DNA of 64,000 nt from Mucilaginibacter sp. GTDB taxonomy: Bacteria > Bacteroidota > Bacteroidia > Sphingobacteriales > Sphingobacteriaceae. The stretch is taken from assembly GCA_031292485.1 (NCBI GenBank), contig JARLHA010000034.1, positions 62,001 through 126,000 on the forward strand, written 5' to 3'. A program made the translations under genes and the position numbers. The first letter of the stretch is position 1. Every line of letters begins with the position of its first letter. The notes beneath the pieces are model-generated. The model did not search any database. It saw only the letters and a list, made by a program, of their open reading frames with translations, and was not told the DNA's origin. Shown here in pieces: positions 53,598-62,846 of the stretch.

Positions 53598-55019
53598 ACC
53601 CACCTTCCTCCGCTTAAATAATTTATTAAAAAATCGTTTGTACAGTTCCATATCAAATATAGCAGAGTCTGTAGCTGCTTTATAGGAAAGGAATAAGCCG
53701 ATGGGGGTGATGATCACAATGGCGATCCATGAACCGATCAAAGGAGAAAGATCCCCGTCTTTAACATATTTTTCGCCAATCGTACTGATGATATAATAAA
53801 ACAGGAAGAATATGACGGAAACCACCACCGGTAAGCCCAGCCCCCCCTTCCTGATGATTGCGCCCAACGGAGCGCCTATCAAAAACAACGCGATACAGGC
53901 CGCAGAGAGTGTAAATTTTTTCTGGTATTCCAGGCGGGCCTTTTGCTCGTTTTGCTGAAGGTCTTTGAGGTGCTGCGCCCTGTTTCTTAACAGGTCCTGT
54001 ATGGAGCGGGCCTCGCTTGCGGCGTTTGCAAGGTAGCTCATCTGCTGGTGCACCTCGGCCTTTGAAAATTCATTCCCGTCTGAAGGTAAAGTTTTTATAC
54101 GCGGGTTCCTTTTTACGGGAATAGAATAATATTTAAAATAAGCCGTAAGCAGCGTATAGTTTACATTAATAGCGCTGTCGATTTGCCGGTGAGTTAAGGC
54201 TGCATTATCCTTCAGCTGCCTCAAATTCATCATTTGCAAGGCTCCCCTGAACTCACTTTCATCGGTATGGTGTAATTTAAGCCCCGATATATCGAACTTT
54301 TGTTCGGTGGTTTTAAAGCGGTAGCGGGTTAATCGTTCGCGTACATTGTAAGCAACCTCACCGGGTGATTCGGAATACCTAATGCCATCTTTCAATTTAA
54401 AAACCAAAAATTGCCCGTTGGGTGTACGGTACATTTTACCTTCTTTTGCTATAGTAACATCGGTATTGTTTTCAGTCGGGTTTTTGGAGTAGATCATTAC
54501 GTCGTGTAAAGTTTGGCCGTCCGCATCCTTTTTTTTAACCCTTATGGAGTAGCCTGTAAAGCTACTGCTGAATACGCCTTCGGGTAAAAAATTGGCCGAT
54601 TTTTGCTGCCGGGCATCATATAACAGGTTATAATACTTTAAGTTGGCTATCGGCAGCATGTAATCTGAAAATATAAATGCCGAAACACTTAAGATCATGA
54701 TAATAACAAGCATCGGATACATGGCCCTCTTCAGTGAAATACCGGCCGCTTTTATGGCTACCAGTTCGTAGTTTTCGCCAAGGCTGCCATAAGTCATGAT
54801 GGAGGAAAGCAAAACGGAAAGGGGTAAGGCCATCTGCACATTGGTAGCAGATGCATACATCATCAGTTCCACAATAACATACCATTCAAAGCCTTTACCG
54901 ATCAGGTCATCAATGTATTTAAATAAAAACAGCATCAATAACACAAACATCACGATCACAAAGGTTACCAAAAAGGGCCTTATGAATGACTTAAGAATTA
55001 AAAGGTGTATTTTCTTCAT
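53586..55019 (-). CDS. LptF/LptG family lipopolysaccharide export permease
   Basis: 477 residues with six membrane helices: three at the N-terminus (FIRPFLVTFVIVMFVLLMLF; AISLKRAMYPMLVIIMILSV), a periplasmic domain from about 120 to 365, and three at the C-terminus (CIALFLIGAPLGAIIRKGGLGLPVV split). The YjgP/YjgQ pattern is clear. It is the inner-membrane part of the Lpt LPS exporter; which of LptF or LptG it is cannot be decided. Confidence 0.93.
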   Translation of the reverse strand: MKKIHLLILKSFIRPFLVTFVIVMFVLLMLFLFKYIDDLIGKGFEWYVIVELMMYASATNVQMALPLSVLLSSIMTYGSLGENYELVAIKAAGISLKRAMYPMLVIIMILSVSAFIFSDYMLPIANLKYYNLLYDARQQKSANFLPEGVFSSSFTGYSIRVKKKDADGQTLHDVMIYSKNPTENNTDVTIAKEGKMYRTPNGQFLVFKLKDGIRYSESPGEVAYNVRERLTRYRFKTTEQKFDISGLKLHHTDESEFRGALQMMNLRQLKDNAALTHRQIDSAINVNYTLLTAYFKYYSIPVKRNPRIKTLPSDGNEFSKAEVHQQMSYLANAASEARSIQDLLRNRAQHLKDLQQNEQKARLEYQKKFTLSAACIALFLIGAPLGAIIRKGGLGLPVVVSVIFFLFYYIISTIGEKYVKDGDLSPLIGSWIAIVIITPIGLFLSYKAATDSAIFDMELYKRFFNKLFKRRKVGKVD

Positions 55020-55237
55020 CAGAATGACCTGTTTTGCAGGGCCGGAAACCTACCAGGAGCCGGGCACTCACAATAACGTCCATTTTAACCTGACGGTATA
55101 TAATGGAACGAAAATGTTTCGGCGCAAAAATAGGATAATTTTTAAATAGGATTTTTGTTTTTTGATCCCGCCTACTTAATTCAAATTCAACGAATAAATA
55201 CGGCTTTTGACTGGCGATTCCCGACTAACGACTTAAA

Positions 55238-55618
55238 TTACGCCCCTAAAACACTCACCAGGTATTCAAACTGGTTATCCCATATCAGTTTTCGCTCGCC
55301 AATGGTATCTTCAGTTGCAAAATCAGTAATACTAAGGGCCACATCATTGGTTAATTCGTCCTGAATAATTTCCATTTCAAAATAATAGGACGGGTCGTCA
55401 TCCACCCATCTAAAGCGCACCATTTTGTTTTCCTTCATCGCCAAAAGCTTTGCTTTTTGCTCCTCTCCATCCCAGGTAAAAGTATAAACCTGGTCCCTAA
55501 CACTCACATCATCAGCAAACCACTGCGTTAAACCATTAGGCTCGCTCAGGAACCCATAGAGTATGCGGGGAGACGATTTTATTTCATACTCGATATTAAA
55601 TTTTTTCTTCTCAGACAT
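55238..55618 (-). CDS. START-like/AHSA1-type SRPBCC protein
   Basis: 126 residues, cytoplasmic. MSEKKKFNIEYEIKSSPRILY, LSEPNGLTQWFADDV and FRWVDDDPSYYFEMEI followed by DELTNDVALSITDFA are typical of the small START-like Bacteroidota proteins in the Bet v1 superfamily. Ligand unknown. The gene is divergent from the tRNA. Confidence 0.85.
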   Translation of the reverse strand: MSEKKKFNIEYEIKSSPRILYGFLSEPNGLTQWFADDVSVRDQVYTFTWDGEEQKAKLLAMKENKMVRFRWVDDDPSYYFEMEIIQDELTNDVALSITDFATEDTIGERKLIWDNQFEYLVSVLGA

Positions 55619-55690
55619 TGAAGGTTTATGCTTGAATACTAGTGTAAGCTGTAAATGTTAACATTTTTTCTAAAGAAAACGAATTTCTGC

Positions 55691-55698
55691 TATATTTG
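55691..55698 (+). promoter_or_regulatory. Bacteroidota -7 promoter element before tRNA-Met
   Basis: TATATTTG fits TAnnTTTG exactly and is about 150 bp upstream of the tRNA. A clear -33 TTTG is not found at the ideal distance. Confidence 0.5.
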
Positions 55699-55848
55699 CA
55701 AACCTTTTTGAGAAGGATGGTCCGTTTAAATTATTAATCGGCTCAATATAATCAGAAAGGGTGTTTTAGGGAAATTTTTTTTATTTGAGATTGGCGCAAT
55801 GCACAACTCAAAATAATTAAAGCTTAAAAGGAATATCCTTAATAACCC

Positions 55849-55922
55849 GGCGGGGTAGCTCAGATGGTTAGAGCGTAGGATTCATAACCCTAAGGTCGGC
55901 AGTTCGATCCTGCTCCCCGCTA
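55849..55922 (+). tRNA. tRNA-Met (CAU anticodon)
   Basis: A 74-nt cloverleaf: acceptor GGCGGGG pairs with CCCCGCT (first pair G-U), D-stem GCTC/GAGC, anticodon arm TAGGA-TTCATAA-CCCTA (anticodon CAT, last stem pair A-C), T-arm GGCAG-TTCGATC-CTGCT. CCA is not encoded. The G1-U72 pair and the absence of GGG/CCC in the anticodon stem argue against an initiator. An Ile tRNA with lysidine at the wobble base cannot be excluded by sequence alone. Confidence 0.95.
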
Positions 55923-55923
55923 C

Positions 55924-55947
55924 AAAAGCCACCTTCGGGTGGCTTTT
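55924..55947 (+). terminator. Terminator of the tRNA gene
   Basis: AAAAGCCACC and GGTGGCTTTT form a perfect 10-bp stem around a TTCG tetraloop directly after the tRNA. Confidence 0.85.
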
Positions 55948-55977
55948 ATAATTTCCTGTCATTTTTTATCTCATCCC

Positions 55978-56427
55978 ATGACGATAGAAATAAAACCTGA
56001 AACACTAAAGGACATAGCCGATTATTTGGATATGGGTATGCTCTGCTTTTACCACAAAACTACCCGCGAATTAGTGTATTATCCTGAAGATTTGGAATTT
56101 TCAGATTTTGAAGATGAATGGGCCGAGGAAACCGGCAAAATAGAAGCTGCTCGCGGTGATTATTTCGAATTTGAGAAAATGAACAGTCACGAAGCGTTTC
56201 GGGTAATGGAAAGCTTCGTAGACGGTATAAATCATATCCCCACTCATCATAAGTTTATCGACGCACTATCCCGTAAAAACCCATTCGCCAACTTTAACCA
56301 TCTCATTTCCTATTACCCCGATCTGCGGCAAGAATGGTTTGCCTACAAAAATCAAAGCCATATTGCATTTGTAAAAGACCAGGTGGAAGCGCATAATAAT
56401 ACGCTGGAGTTTGGCGAGGACATTTAA
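55978..56427 (+). CDS. UPF0158 family protein
   Basis: 149 residues from ATG 55978; the in-frame start at 55939 lies within the terminator. It starts MTIEIKPETLKDIADYLDMG and continues ELVYYPEDLEFSDF, GKIEAARGDYFEFEKMNSHE (split), the UPF0158 pattern. Cytoplasmic, acidic, function unknown. It closely follows tRNA-Met. Confidence 0.88.
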   Translation: MTIEIKPETLKDIADYLDMGMLCFYHKTTRELVYYPEDLEFSDFEDEWAEETGKIEAARGDYFEFEKMNSHEAFRVMESFVDGINHIPTHHKFIDALSRKNPFANFNHLISYYPDLRQEWFAYKNQSHIAFVKDQVEAHNNTLEFGEDI

Positions 56428-56489
56428 CTCCTTGTTATTAATAAAAAAATCGATCATATTCACGGAAATCCGGTAAGGGTTTTGTGGAT

Positions 56490-57023
56490 TTAAAAAGTAA
56501 GCCCCAGCTGTAAGCCCGAGCTAAATGACGATGCCTGGTTATTACCAAAGCGTGCAGGCAAGGCTACGGCGGTAAACAGGTTGCAATTTTTACCTCTGGC
56601 AAGTATCTTGATGAGTGCGGGGGTAAAACCAAATCGCCCGCTGCTCTCGAAAGCCAGCCGCGAAACCAACGTGTAGCCATGTGTAAACCTGAACAGCGCG
56701 CCCGGGTTAAATGCTACCGAACTTACTTTTGATATATTATTCTGGGTACGGATACAAGGTGATATTTCGAAACTCACCCCGAAATGATCACTTTTTAAAA
56801 TATGCAGGCCAAAGGGGAACGATACCGTATACGCATTGCCAAAGTTGCCGGTAAAGGTCCCGCTGCTTAATGTTTCGATAGGGTGGTAAACGCTAAAATA
56901 TCCTACAATGCGCGGATAAACGGCTGTGGTTTGCTGGCTGTATGCGCTGTTTAGCAATAAAGCGAAAGTTAGGAAAAAGAAAACCAGGCGGATGGAACGA
57001 ACAAGACAGAGCGTAGATAACAT
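56490..57023 (-). CDS. Secreted outer-membrane-like protein of unknown function
   Basis: 177 residues from ATG 57023, which gives a better signal peptide (LVFFFLTFALLLNSAYSQ) than the frame start at 57056. The mature protein alternates aromatic and small residues (GNAYTVSFPFGLHIL, SSGRFGFTPALIKILARG), like beta-barrel strands, and ends in LQLGLTF with a terminal Phe typical of outer-membrane proteins. Family not recognised. Confidence 0.65.
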   Translation of the reverse strand: MLSTLCLVRSIRLVFFFLTFALLLNSAYSQQTTAVYPRIVGYFSVYHPIETLSSGTFTGNFGNAYTVSFPFGLHILKSDHFGVSFEISPCIRTQNNISKVSSVAFNPGALFRFTHGYTLVSRLAFESSGRFGFTPALIKILARGKNCNLFTAVALPARFGNNQASSFSSGLQLGLTF

Positions 57024-57367
57024 TATAACAAATTCAAAATTTAGTAAATGATACACGGTGTTATAACAAATGCCCCATTATAAAACCGGGTAAATCTGCG
57101 GGATTTAAAAAGGAGCAACGCTGATGAGCAACCTACTATAACCTTTGGCCTCGCGCCTTACATTCACGTTCGGGCAAAGGTATCAGCATCGGTACTGCAG
57201 GAACATGAGTAGCATCACCTAAAAAACAAATACAGATCATTTATTTCCAGTCTTTTTTTATAGATGAAGACCCTGCATTGCAGGAGAGCAACCCGGTGCA
57301 TTTTTTATTCCGGAGAACGTATCGACGACTTTGCTGCGTGTTGCTGTTGATTTATACCTTTGCCCGT
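57024..57367. other. 344-bp intergenic stretch without recognised gene
   Basis: Between the divergent outer-membrane-like gene and grpB-like gene. Short frames on both strands are interrupted by stops; no hairpin, repeat or RNA is recognised. It probably holds the two promoters. Confidence 0.5.
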
Positions 57368-57940
57368 ATGGACACGATAAAAGTTGCTGCTTATGACCCG
57401 CAATGGCCGGAGCAGTTTAAAGCGCTAAAATCGGTATACCTGGATGCGCTGGCCAGCCAAACCATTAAGATTGAACATATTGGCAGTACAGCTGTGCCGG
57501 GGCTTGCGGCCAAGCCTATTTTAGATATTGACATTGTTGTTGCAGATGAAATTCAGTTAGATAAGGTTATACCAGCTATTACATTATTAGGATACCAATT
57601 TATGGGTGACCTGGGTATCAAAGACAGGTATGCCTTTAAACCGGTTTCTGAACTGAGTCCGGATGATCATTCAGGAACAATATGGCCGAAACACAACCTC
57701 TATTGCTGCATTGAGGGGAGCGTCAGCCTGGCCAATCACCTGTTATTCCGCAACGCATTGAGAACTGATCCTGCGCTGGCACAACAATACGGAGAGCTCA
57801 AGAAGTCCCTGGCCTTTACTGCCACAGACATTGATGTTTATATTGAAGGAAAAAGTGCTTTTATTGCCCGGGTACTACAACAGGCCGGTATCCAGCCTGA
57901 ACATGTAGCGGATATCGTTAATCAAAACAAAAAGAAATAA
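57368..57940 (+). CDS. GrpB family protein
   Basis: 190 residues from ATG 57368; a frame from 57278 has 30 further unlikely residues. YDPQWPEQFKALKSVYLDAL, IEHIGSTAVPGLAAKPILDI and DIVV correspond to the GrpB/UPF0157 nucleotidyltransferase-like fold (GS...D.D). Its role is not established. The GSTAVPGLAAKP motif is complete. Confidence 0.92.
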   Translation: MDTIKVAAYDPQWPEQFKALKSVYLDALASQTIKIEHIGSTAVPGLAAKPILDIDIVVADEIQLDKVIPAITLLGYQFMGDLGIKDRYAFKPVSELSPDDHSGTIWPKHNLYCCIEGSVSLANHLLFRNALRTDPALAQQYGELKKSLAFTATDIDVYIEGKSAFIARVLQQAGIQPEHVADIVNQNKKK

Positions 57941-58082
57941 TTCACCGGGCCTGGTTACCAACCTTAAATCGGTAAGGCAGGCGGCGGCAACAGCAGGCGG
58001 GCATTGAGGTGGTTTTTATGACACCAGGATTAAATAGTGGATTGAGCATTTTCAGTACCTTTAACAATATTTAATAACACCA

Positions 58083-59051
58083 ATGCTGAAATTTTCTCTT
58101 AAATTCTATCTCGTGTTCACGGCTATATTTTTCACCGTACATTGTTTTGCTCAAAGGCCAATTGACACTACCGAAGCTGTTAATGCGGGCGGAATTAAAC
58201 AGGTCGTTACCATACAGGGAGACGATCGCTCCAAACCTCTTTTTCTTTTCATAACGGGCGGCCCGGGTTCGGAGGGAATCTACAAGGAGAACCAAAGTTA
58301 TCTTAACCTGTTAAAAAAAAAATTTGTAGTTATTGCCTGGGACCAGCGCAATTGCGGCCAAACATTAAAACTTAATCCATCGCCCGTTAAACTGACAGTG
58401 AAGTTATATGAAAATGATACCCATGAACTGGTCTCGGCTTTATTGAAACAGTTTCACCAAAAAAAGATGGTTATTATGGGCTGGTCGTGGGGAACGGTTT
58501 TGGGGTTTTATATGGCAGACAAGCATCCCGAACAGCTGTATGCTTATATAGCGGTGAGCCCGGCAGTTAACCAATGGGAAAGCGAACGGATCTCTTTAAA
58601 AGAATTAAAGCAAAAGGCTGAAGCACAAAAAAATAAACGCGCCATCGCTGAACTCGGCAAAGTTAAAATCCCGTTTGAGAATGGGCTGCAAAATTACTAC
58701 GATCGGAAATGGTTATCTGTTTTTAACGGGGAAACCATCGACGACACCACGGAATTTAAAAAATACTTTCTGGAGAACTCTGAAATGACGGCCCTTTTTA
58801 AAGAAGCGAACTTTATCAATTTAACGACGTCGCTGCCCAAAGTTAATTGCCCGGTTTACTTTTTTGTCGGACGGAAAGATCACCAGACAAATTACATGAT
58901 CTCCGAAAAATATTATAAGCAACTGGTAGCACCAAAAAAGGGAATATTCTGGTTTGAAAAATCCGGCCACCTGATCCCGGTAACCGAGCCTGAGTTGTTA
59001 CAGCAAGATGTAATAACACAAATATTGCCGCAATTAAATATCAAAAATTAG
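58083..59051 (+). CDS. Alpha/beta hydrolase, secreted (proline iminopeptidase-like)
   Basis: 322 residues with a signal peptide (about 1-21, VHCFAQ). The oxyanion loop is FITGGPGSEGIYKEN, followed by VIAWDQRNCGQTL. The nucleophile elbow is GWSWGTVLG, the acid lies near GRKDHQTN and His in KSGHLIP. The GGPG/DQRxxGxT pattern fits the prolyl-aminopeptidase-type group. Substrate unknown. Confidence 0.9.
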   Translation: MLKFSLKFYLVFTAIFFTVHCFAQRPIDTTEAVNAGGIKQVVTIQGDDRSKPLFLFITGGPGSEGIYKENQSYLNLLKKKFVVIAWDQRNCGQTLKLNPSPVKLTVKLYENDTHELVSALLKQFHQKKMVIMGWSWGTVLGFYMADKHPEQLYAYIAVSPAVNQWESERISLKELKQKAEAQKNKRAIAELGKVKIPFENGLQNYYDRKWLSVFNGETIDDTTEFKKYFLENSEMTALFKEANFINLTTSLPKVNCPVYFFVGRKDHQTNYMISEKYYKQLVAPKKGIFWFEKSGHLIPVTEPELLQQDVITQILPQLNIKN

Positions 59052-59115
59052 TTTAAGAAAGCGAGTTTAGCGCCTTATTTATGGCGTTTATGCGGTTTAA
59101 TTTTATTGATGAGCA

Positions 59116-59631
59116 ATGCTGATACAGATCCAAAACACCACACATAGTGACATCCCGGCGATCTTCAGCCTTTATGATGAGGCCATTATTTACCAGAAAC
59201 AGGTTGGCAATAACTATTGGCTCGGTTTCGGGGTGCCGCTTATTGAAAAAGAAATAAGCGAAAACCGCCATTTTAAAATCCTCCTTAACGGAAAGATTGG
59301 CGGTACTTTTATCATCACGCTGGACGACAAACTGATATGGAAACTTGCACAGGATGACCCCGCCTTGTATATCCACCGTATTGCCACTGCACAAGCCAGC
59401 CGGGGGAATGATCTGGTTAAACATATTATTGAGTGGGCTAAAACCTATGCCAAACAGCACCAATTGTCATTTATCCGCATGGATACCGGCAGCGGCAACC
59501 AACGCCTCATCAATTACTACGAACGCTGCGGTTTTACGATCATTGACACCAACACAACAGTTGCTTATACCCCCGAACTGCCTGCACATTATGAGAACGG
59601 GGTTTTTACCCTTTTGGAAATGGTTGTGTAG
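59116..59631 (+). CDS. GNAT family N-acetyltransferase
   Basis: 171 residues. Motif A is seen around LYIHRIATAQASRGNDLVKHII, preceded by the beta4 segment GGTFIITLDDKLIW. The C-terminus has MDTGSGNQRLINYYERCGF (motif B). It acetylates an unknown amine using acetyl-CoA. It stands between the hydrolase and the divergent map gene. Confidence 0.88.
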   Translation: MLIQIQNTTHSDIPAIFSLYDEAIIYQKQVGNNYWLGFGVPLIEKEISENRHFKILLNGKIGGTFIITLDDKLIWKLAQDDPALYIHRIATAQASRGNDLVKHIIEWAKTYAKQHQLSFIRMDTGSGNQRLINYYERCGFTIIDTNTTVAYTPELPAHYENGVFTLLEMVV

Positions 59632-59739
59632 CCTTTAAATTCCGATTAATGATACAGGGAAATAGGTTATTCAGTCGTGTCCGGTTTTAAAAAAGCAGGC
59701 TTTGTCCAACTGATGTTGCTTTGGGGATTATTTGAAGAA

Positions 59740-60504
59740 TTATTCCCAAATCCCATTCTCCGCTGTAAATATTACCGGCTGACCGCCGGTTACCATTATG
59801 GTATGTTCGTGTTGTGCAACAAAACCGCCTTTATTACCCATCAGGGTCCATCCGTCCGCTTGTGTATCAGCAATTGTTGACCGTGTTGAAATGAATGTTT
59901 CTATCGCTACCACCGAATTCTTTTTAAAACGTGCTGTGTTATAGCGGTCGCAGTAGTTGGCAATTTCATGCGGCTCTTCGTGCAGATTGCGACCGACACC
60001 ATGCCCGGTGAGGTTTTTGATGACCACGTAGCCGGCCTTTTTGGCTTCCGTCTCGATCAGTCTGCCGATCTCAGAGATTCTGACACCACCCTTAATATTA
60101 CTGATCGCTTTTTTTAAGATCGCTTTGGAGGCTTCCACCAGTTTGCCGTGCCCGTGAATATCTTCTCCCAATACGAAGGAGCCGCCATTATCTGCCCAAA
60201 AGCCATTCAGCTCGGCCGATACGTCGATATTTACCAGGTCGCCTTCTTTAAGGATTCTATCAGCCGATGGGATGCCGTGCGCCAACTCCTCATTAACGCT
60301 TATACAGGTATAGCCGGGGAAATTGTAGGTTAATAAAGGTGCAGAACGTGCGCCCAAAGCTGCCAGCAATTCGCCGCCGTATTCGTCAAGTTTTTTTGTG
60401 GAGATGCCCGGTTTGGCATGCTCCCGCATCTTTTTAAGCGTAATGGCTACAGCATCGCTGGCCCGCTGCATTCCAATTCTTTCGTTTTCGGTTGCTATAG
60501 ACAT
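59740..60504 (-). CDS. map: Type I methionine aminopeptidase
   Basis: 254 residues. The five metal ligands are visible: Asp in VNIDVSAELNGFWAD and NGGSFV region, His in LTGHGVGRNLHEEP, Glu in VAIETFIS and Glu in HEHTIMVT. The HGVG and GxTxxE marks assign type I. It removes the initiator methionine from new proteins. The gene is not next to ribosomal genes as in E. coli relatives; possibly a second copy. Confidence 0.95.
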   Translation of the reverse strand: MSIATENERIGMQRASDAVAITLKKMREHAKPGISTKKLDEYGGELLAALGARSAPLLTYNFPGYTCISVNEELAHGIPSADRILKEGDLVNIDVSAELNGFWADNGGSFVLGEDIHGHGKLVEASKAILKKAISNIKGGVRISEIGRLIETEAKKAGYVVIKNLTGHGVGRNLHEEPHEIANYCDRYNTARFKKNSVVAIETFISTRSTIADTQADGWTLMGNKGGFVAQHEHTIMVTGGQPVIFTAENGIWE

Positions 60505-60711
60505 TTTTGAATTTTTACTTGTGGCAAAATTAACGATTTAATCATTTAGCAGCGTTTGGCAAATGTCAGTTTGCGGAGATGAAGTTCCTTTCGATAAGTA
60601 TATTCTGCGAGAGAATCGGCTGGGGTGGAAAAATTTATCACTCCGAGTGCGTGAAATTCGTTTTGTAATTCATTAATACATGCTAATTTTAGGCCGAAAG
60701 CTACAAATGAC

Positions 60712-62400
60712 ATGGAATTAACGTTAAAAAACTTTACCACCAAACTATCAAAGGACCTGCTATTACTTGCGAAAAAAAATAAGGTAAGGGAATGCGACGA
60801 AACAGAACCGGGACATTTTATAGCTTATGTTGACGAAGGCAGCGAAAGTTTTGATGTTTCATTAACTGTTAAATCCGCTAACAAAATTAGCCTGCATACC
60901 TGCGATTGCGACAGTAATGTTAATTTTTGCAGGCACAAGGCGGCTTTACTGATCCATTTAGCGACAGGAAAAAAAACTAAAGAGCCTGTAAAAATCAAGA
61001 AAAAACAAAATAAAGCAGACGCGTTGCTTGATGCCGCCGGACCGAACGAACTGAAAGCCTGGGTAAGGGAATTGATTGAAAAAAATAAAGATATCGAACT
61101 ATCATTTATACATCATTTCTCGGTTAAAGAGCAACTCACGCCTGCTGAGGTAACAAAGATCACCAATGACGCTATCAAGGCGGTTGTTGGTAATAAAAAG
61201 AGCATAGACCCGACACAATTAAAAAAACTTGTTGAATTGTGGTCGCAGGTGCATGATCCTGTAATTGCAGATTACCTGGAGAACCCGACAAACGAGCAAT
61301 CGTTTTTAAATTTCCATACCATGCTTGAGAGCTGCCTGGCATTCCGGCTAAAAGCAGACACCAACAGTAACAAAATTTTAAAATTTGTTGAAGTTATTTT
61401 GCAAAAGGCGCAGGAGCCTGTCAGGAACCTGCAAAGTGAAGGATCGTGGAACAAAGCGGTAAGTAATTTTATTCAGCAGGTTCCCGACGGCTTAAACAGC
61501 GTTAGGTTACATTACCTGGTACACCTTAAAAATATTATTGCCATTAGCATTGAAGACCGTAAACTGCTAATAATTGATTTGCTGGCAAACCAATTCGGGA
61601 AAAGCAAACAGGATACACTCTATAACGGCACAACCTATTGCAAATTCATTTTTGAAATAGTTGAAGAACATGGGTTGTTTTCAAAATATTACCACCTGTT
61701 TAAACCTATCCGTTTTGATAATGAATACAACCAGAAACTGATAGGCCTGCTGATAAAAAACAATAATTTGGATATAGCGAAAAAATATTGTCAGGAGCAG
61801 ATTCAGAACAACTACCGGGAAGAATATAGTATCCCTTATTTTAAATATTTAAAAGAAATATTTGTCATCGAAAAGGACGATAACAACCTTTCAAAAGTAC
61901 TTTCAGTCCTTTTTCCGTATACGTTTGAGTTTGATGACTATCTTTTTATCATTAAAACACTATCTGAAGAAGAACAAAAAAAATGGCGCACCAAAATTTT
62001 AGCAAGGGCGCGCAATGCTGCACGAAACCGGGACAGCTCTGCGATGGAGTTTTGTTTCAAACTAATGAATTATGAAAAAGGCTATAAGAAAATGATTGAA
62101 TATATCGATTCATATACACCTTACAGGCTTATTTTACAATATTTTGAACCGATGTTTGGCGCCGATAAAACCAAACTATTACAAGAGATCGTTAACAAAT
62201 CAGATGATTCCTGGTTTAGTTATGGTAATGCCCAAAACGATGCTAATTGTTTTCCGGAGTTGTTTGCCCTCAGCGTTAAACATTATACGGCCGACTATTT
62301 GAAAGCTGTAGTCAGTGCTCAGGAAAAAAACAGCCGGTATTTTTATCGCCCTAACCGTTTTTTGGTTTATATGAAGGAAAGGCTAATTTCAGCGCAATAA
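60712..62400 (+). CDS. SWIM zinc finger protein
   Basis: 562 residues. The SWIM motif CxCx(n)CxH is in LHTCDCDSNVNFCRHKAALL (about 63-82). The remainder is alpha-helical, rich in Lys/Asn/Leu (HEAT-like appearance). SWIM domains bind DNA or proteins, and in Bacteroidota they often accompany MoxR/VWA systems, which are absent here. It is divergent from map. Confidence 0.85.
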   Translation: MELTLKNFTTKLSKDLLLLAKKNKVRECDETEPGHFIAYVDEGSESFDVSLTVKSANKISLHTCDCDSNVNFCRHKAALLIHLATGKKTKEPVKIKKKQNKADALLDAAGPNELKAWVRELIEKNKDIELSFIHHFSVKEQLTPAEVTKITNDAIKAVVGNKKSIDPTQLKKLVELWSQVHDPVIADYLENPTNEQSFLNFHTMLESCLAFRLKADTNSNKILKFVEVILQKAQEPVRNLQSEGSWNKAVSNFIQQVPDGLNSVRLHYLVHLKNIIAISIEDRKLLIIDLLANQFGKSKQDTLYNGTTYCKFIFEIVEEHGLFSKYYHLFKPIRFDNEYNQKLIGLLIKNNNLDIAKKYCQEQIQNNYREEYSIPYFKYLKEIFVIEKDDNNLSKVLSVLFPYTFEFDDYLFIIKTLSEEEQKKWRTKILARARNAARNRDSSAMEFCFKLMNYEKGYKKMIEYIDSYTPYRLILQYFEPMFGADKTKLLQEIVNKSDDSWFSYGNAQNDANCFPELFALSVKHYTADYLKAVVSAQEKNSRYFYRPNRFLVYMKERLISAQ

Positions 62401-62545
62401 TACTAGCGCCTCCGGAAGCGCTGGAGTTTACAAACTCCAGGCATATTAATCCGCAGGCAAAAGTCTGAGAGCCTATAGACAAAAATGTACGGACAGCGGT
62501 TTTGAAAAAAACGGCAATTTTGCGTATATTTATACTTTGAAAATT

Positions 62546-62558
62546 CACACTTAGTGTG
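62546..62558. promoter_or_regulatory. Operator-like dyad before the zeta-toxin-type pair
   Basis: CACAC-TTA-GTGTG is a perfect dyad 18 bp before the ATG at 62577. The inner 11 bp equal those of the dyad at 8451-8467. Suited for autoregulation of a toxin/antitoxin pair. Confidence 0.5.
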
Positions 62559-62576
62559 GTACAAAAAGAGCGGACT

Positions 62577-62846
62577 ATGACAGCTTTAGAAACAGAAATA
62601 GCTTTACAGGATAAAAAAGTTTCGGAGGTTACCAGGGCTTTAAGGCAAAAAAACCTGAATAACAATCTGCCTTTCCTGATCCTTTCCGGAGATTTGCCGG
62701 AAGGTCAGGCCTATCGGGAATTCCCTGACGGTCATATTGAAATACAGGAAATTGTGGATGATGGTGCCAACCTGAAGTCTAAGCTGGTCAGGAGGCTAAC
62801 CAAAGCGCAGGCCCTGGATTTCCGGTTGAAAAATGGATTACTCTAA
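62577..62846 (+). CDS. Small protein paired with the zeta-type toxin (candidate antitoxin)
   Basis: 89 residues from ATG 62577 (GTG 62556 is possible but lies in the dyad). Helical N-terminus (MTALETEIALQDKKVSEVTRAL split) and a beta-like C-terminal half with GQAYREFPDGHIEIQEI. Its end overlaps the start of the P-loop gene by 14 bp, which means translational coupling. No known antitoxin family recognised. Confidence 0.65.
   Translation: MTALETEIALQDKKVSEVTRALRQKNLNNNLPFLILSGDLPEGQAYREFPDGHIEIQEIVDDGANLKSKLVRRLTKAQALDFRLKNGLL

Noticed and set aside
55939..55977. Upstream start for the UPF0158 gene
   Set aside because: It lies within the tRNA terminator; ATG 55978 gives the family N-terminus.
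57278..57367. N-terminal extension of the GrpB-like gene
   Set aside because: The added 30 residues have no signal-peptide logic and the family begins at ATG 57368.
57024..57367. Decayed coding fragment
   Set aside because: Short frames are broken by stops and no protein family could be recognised.
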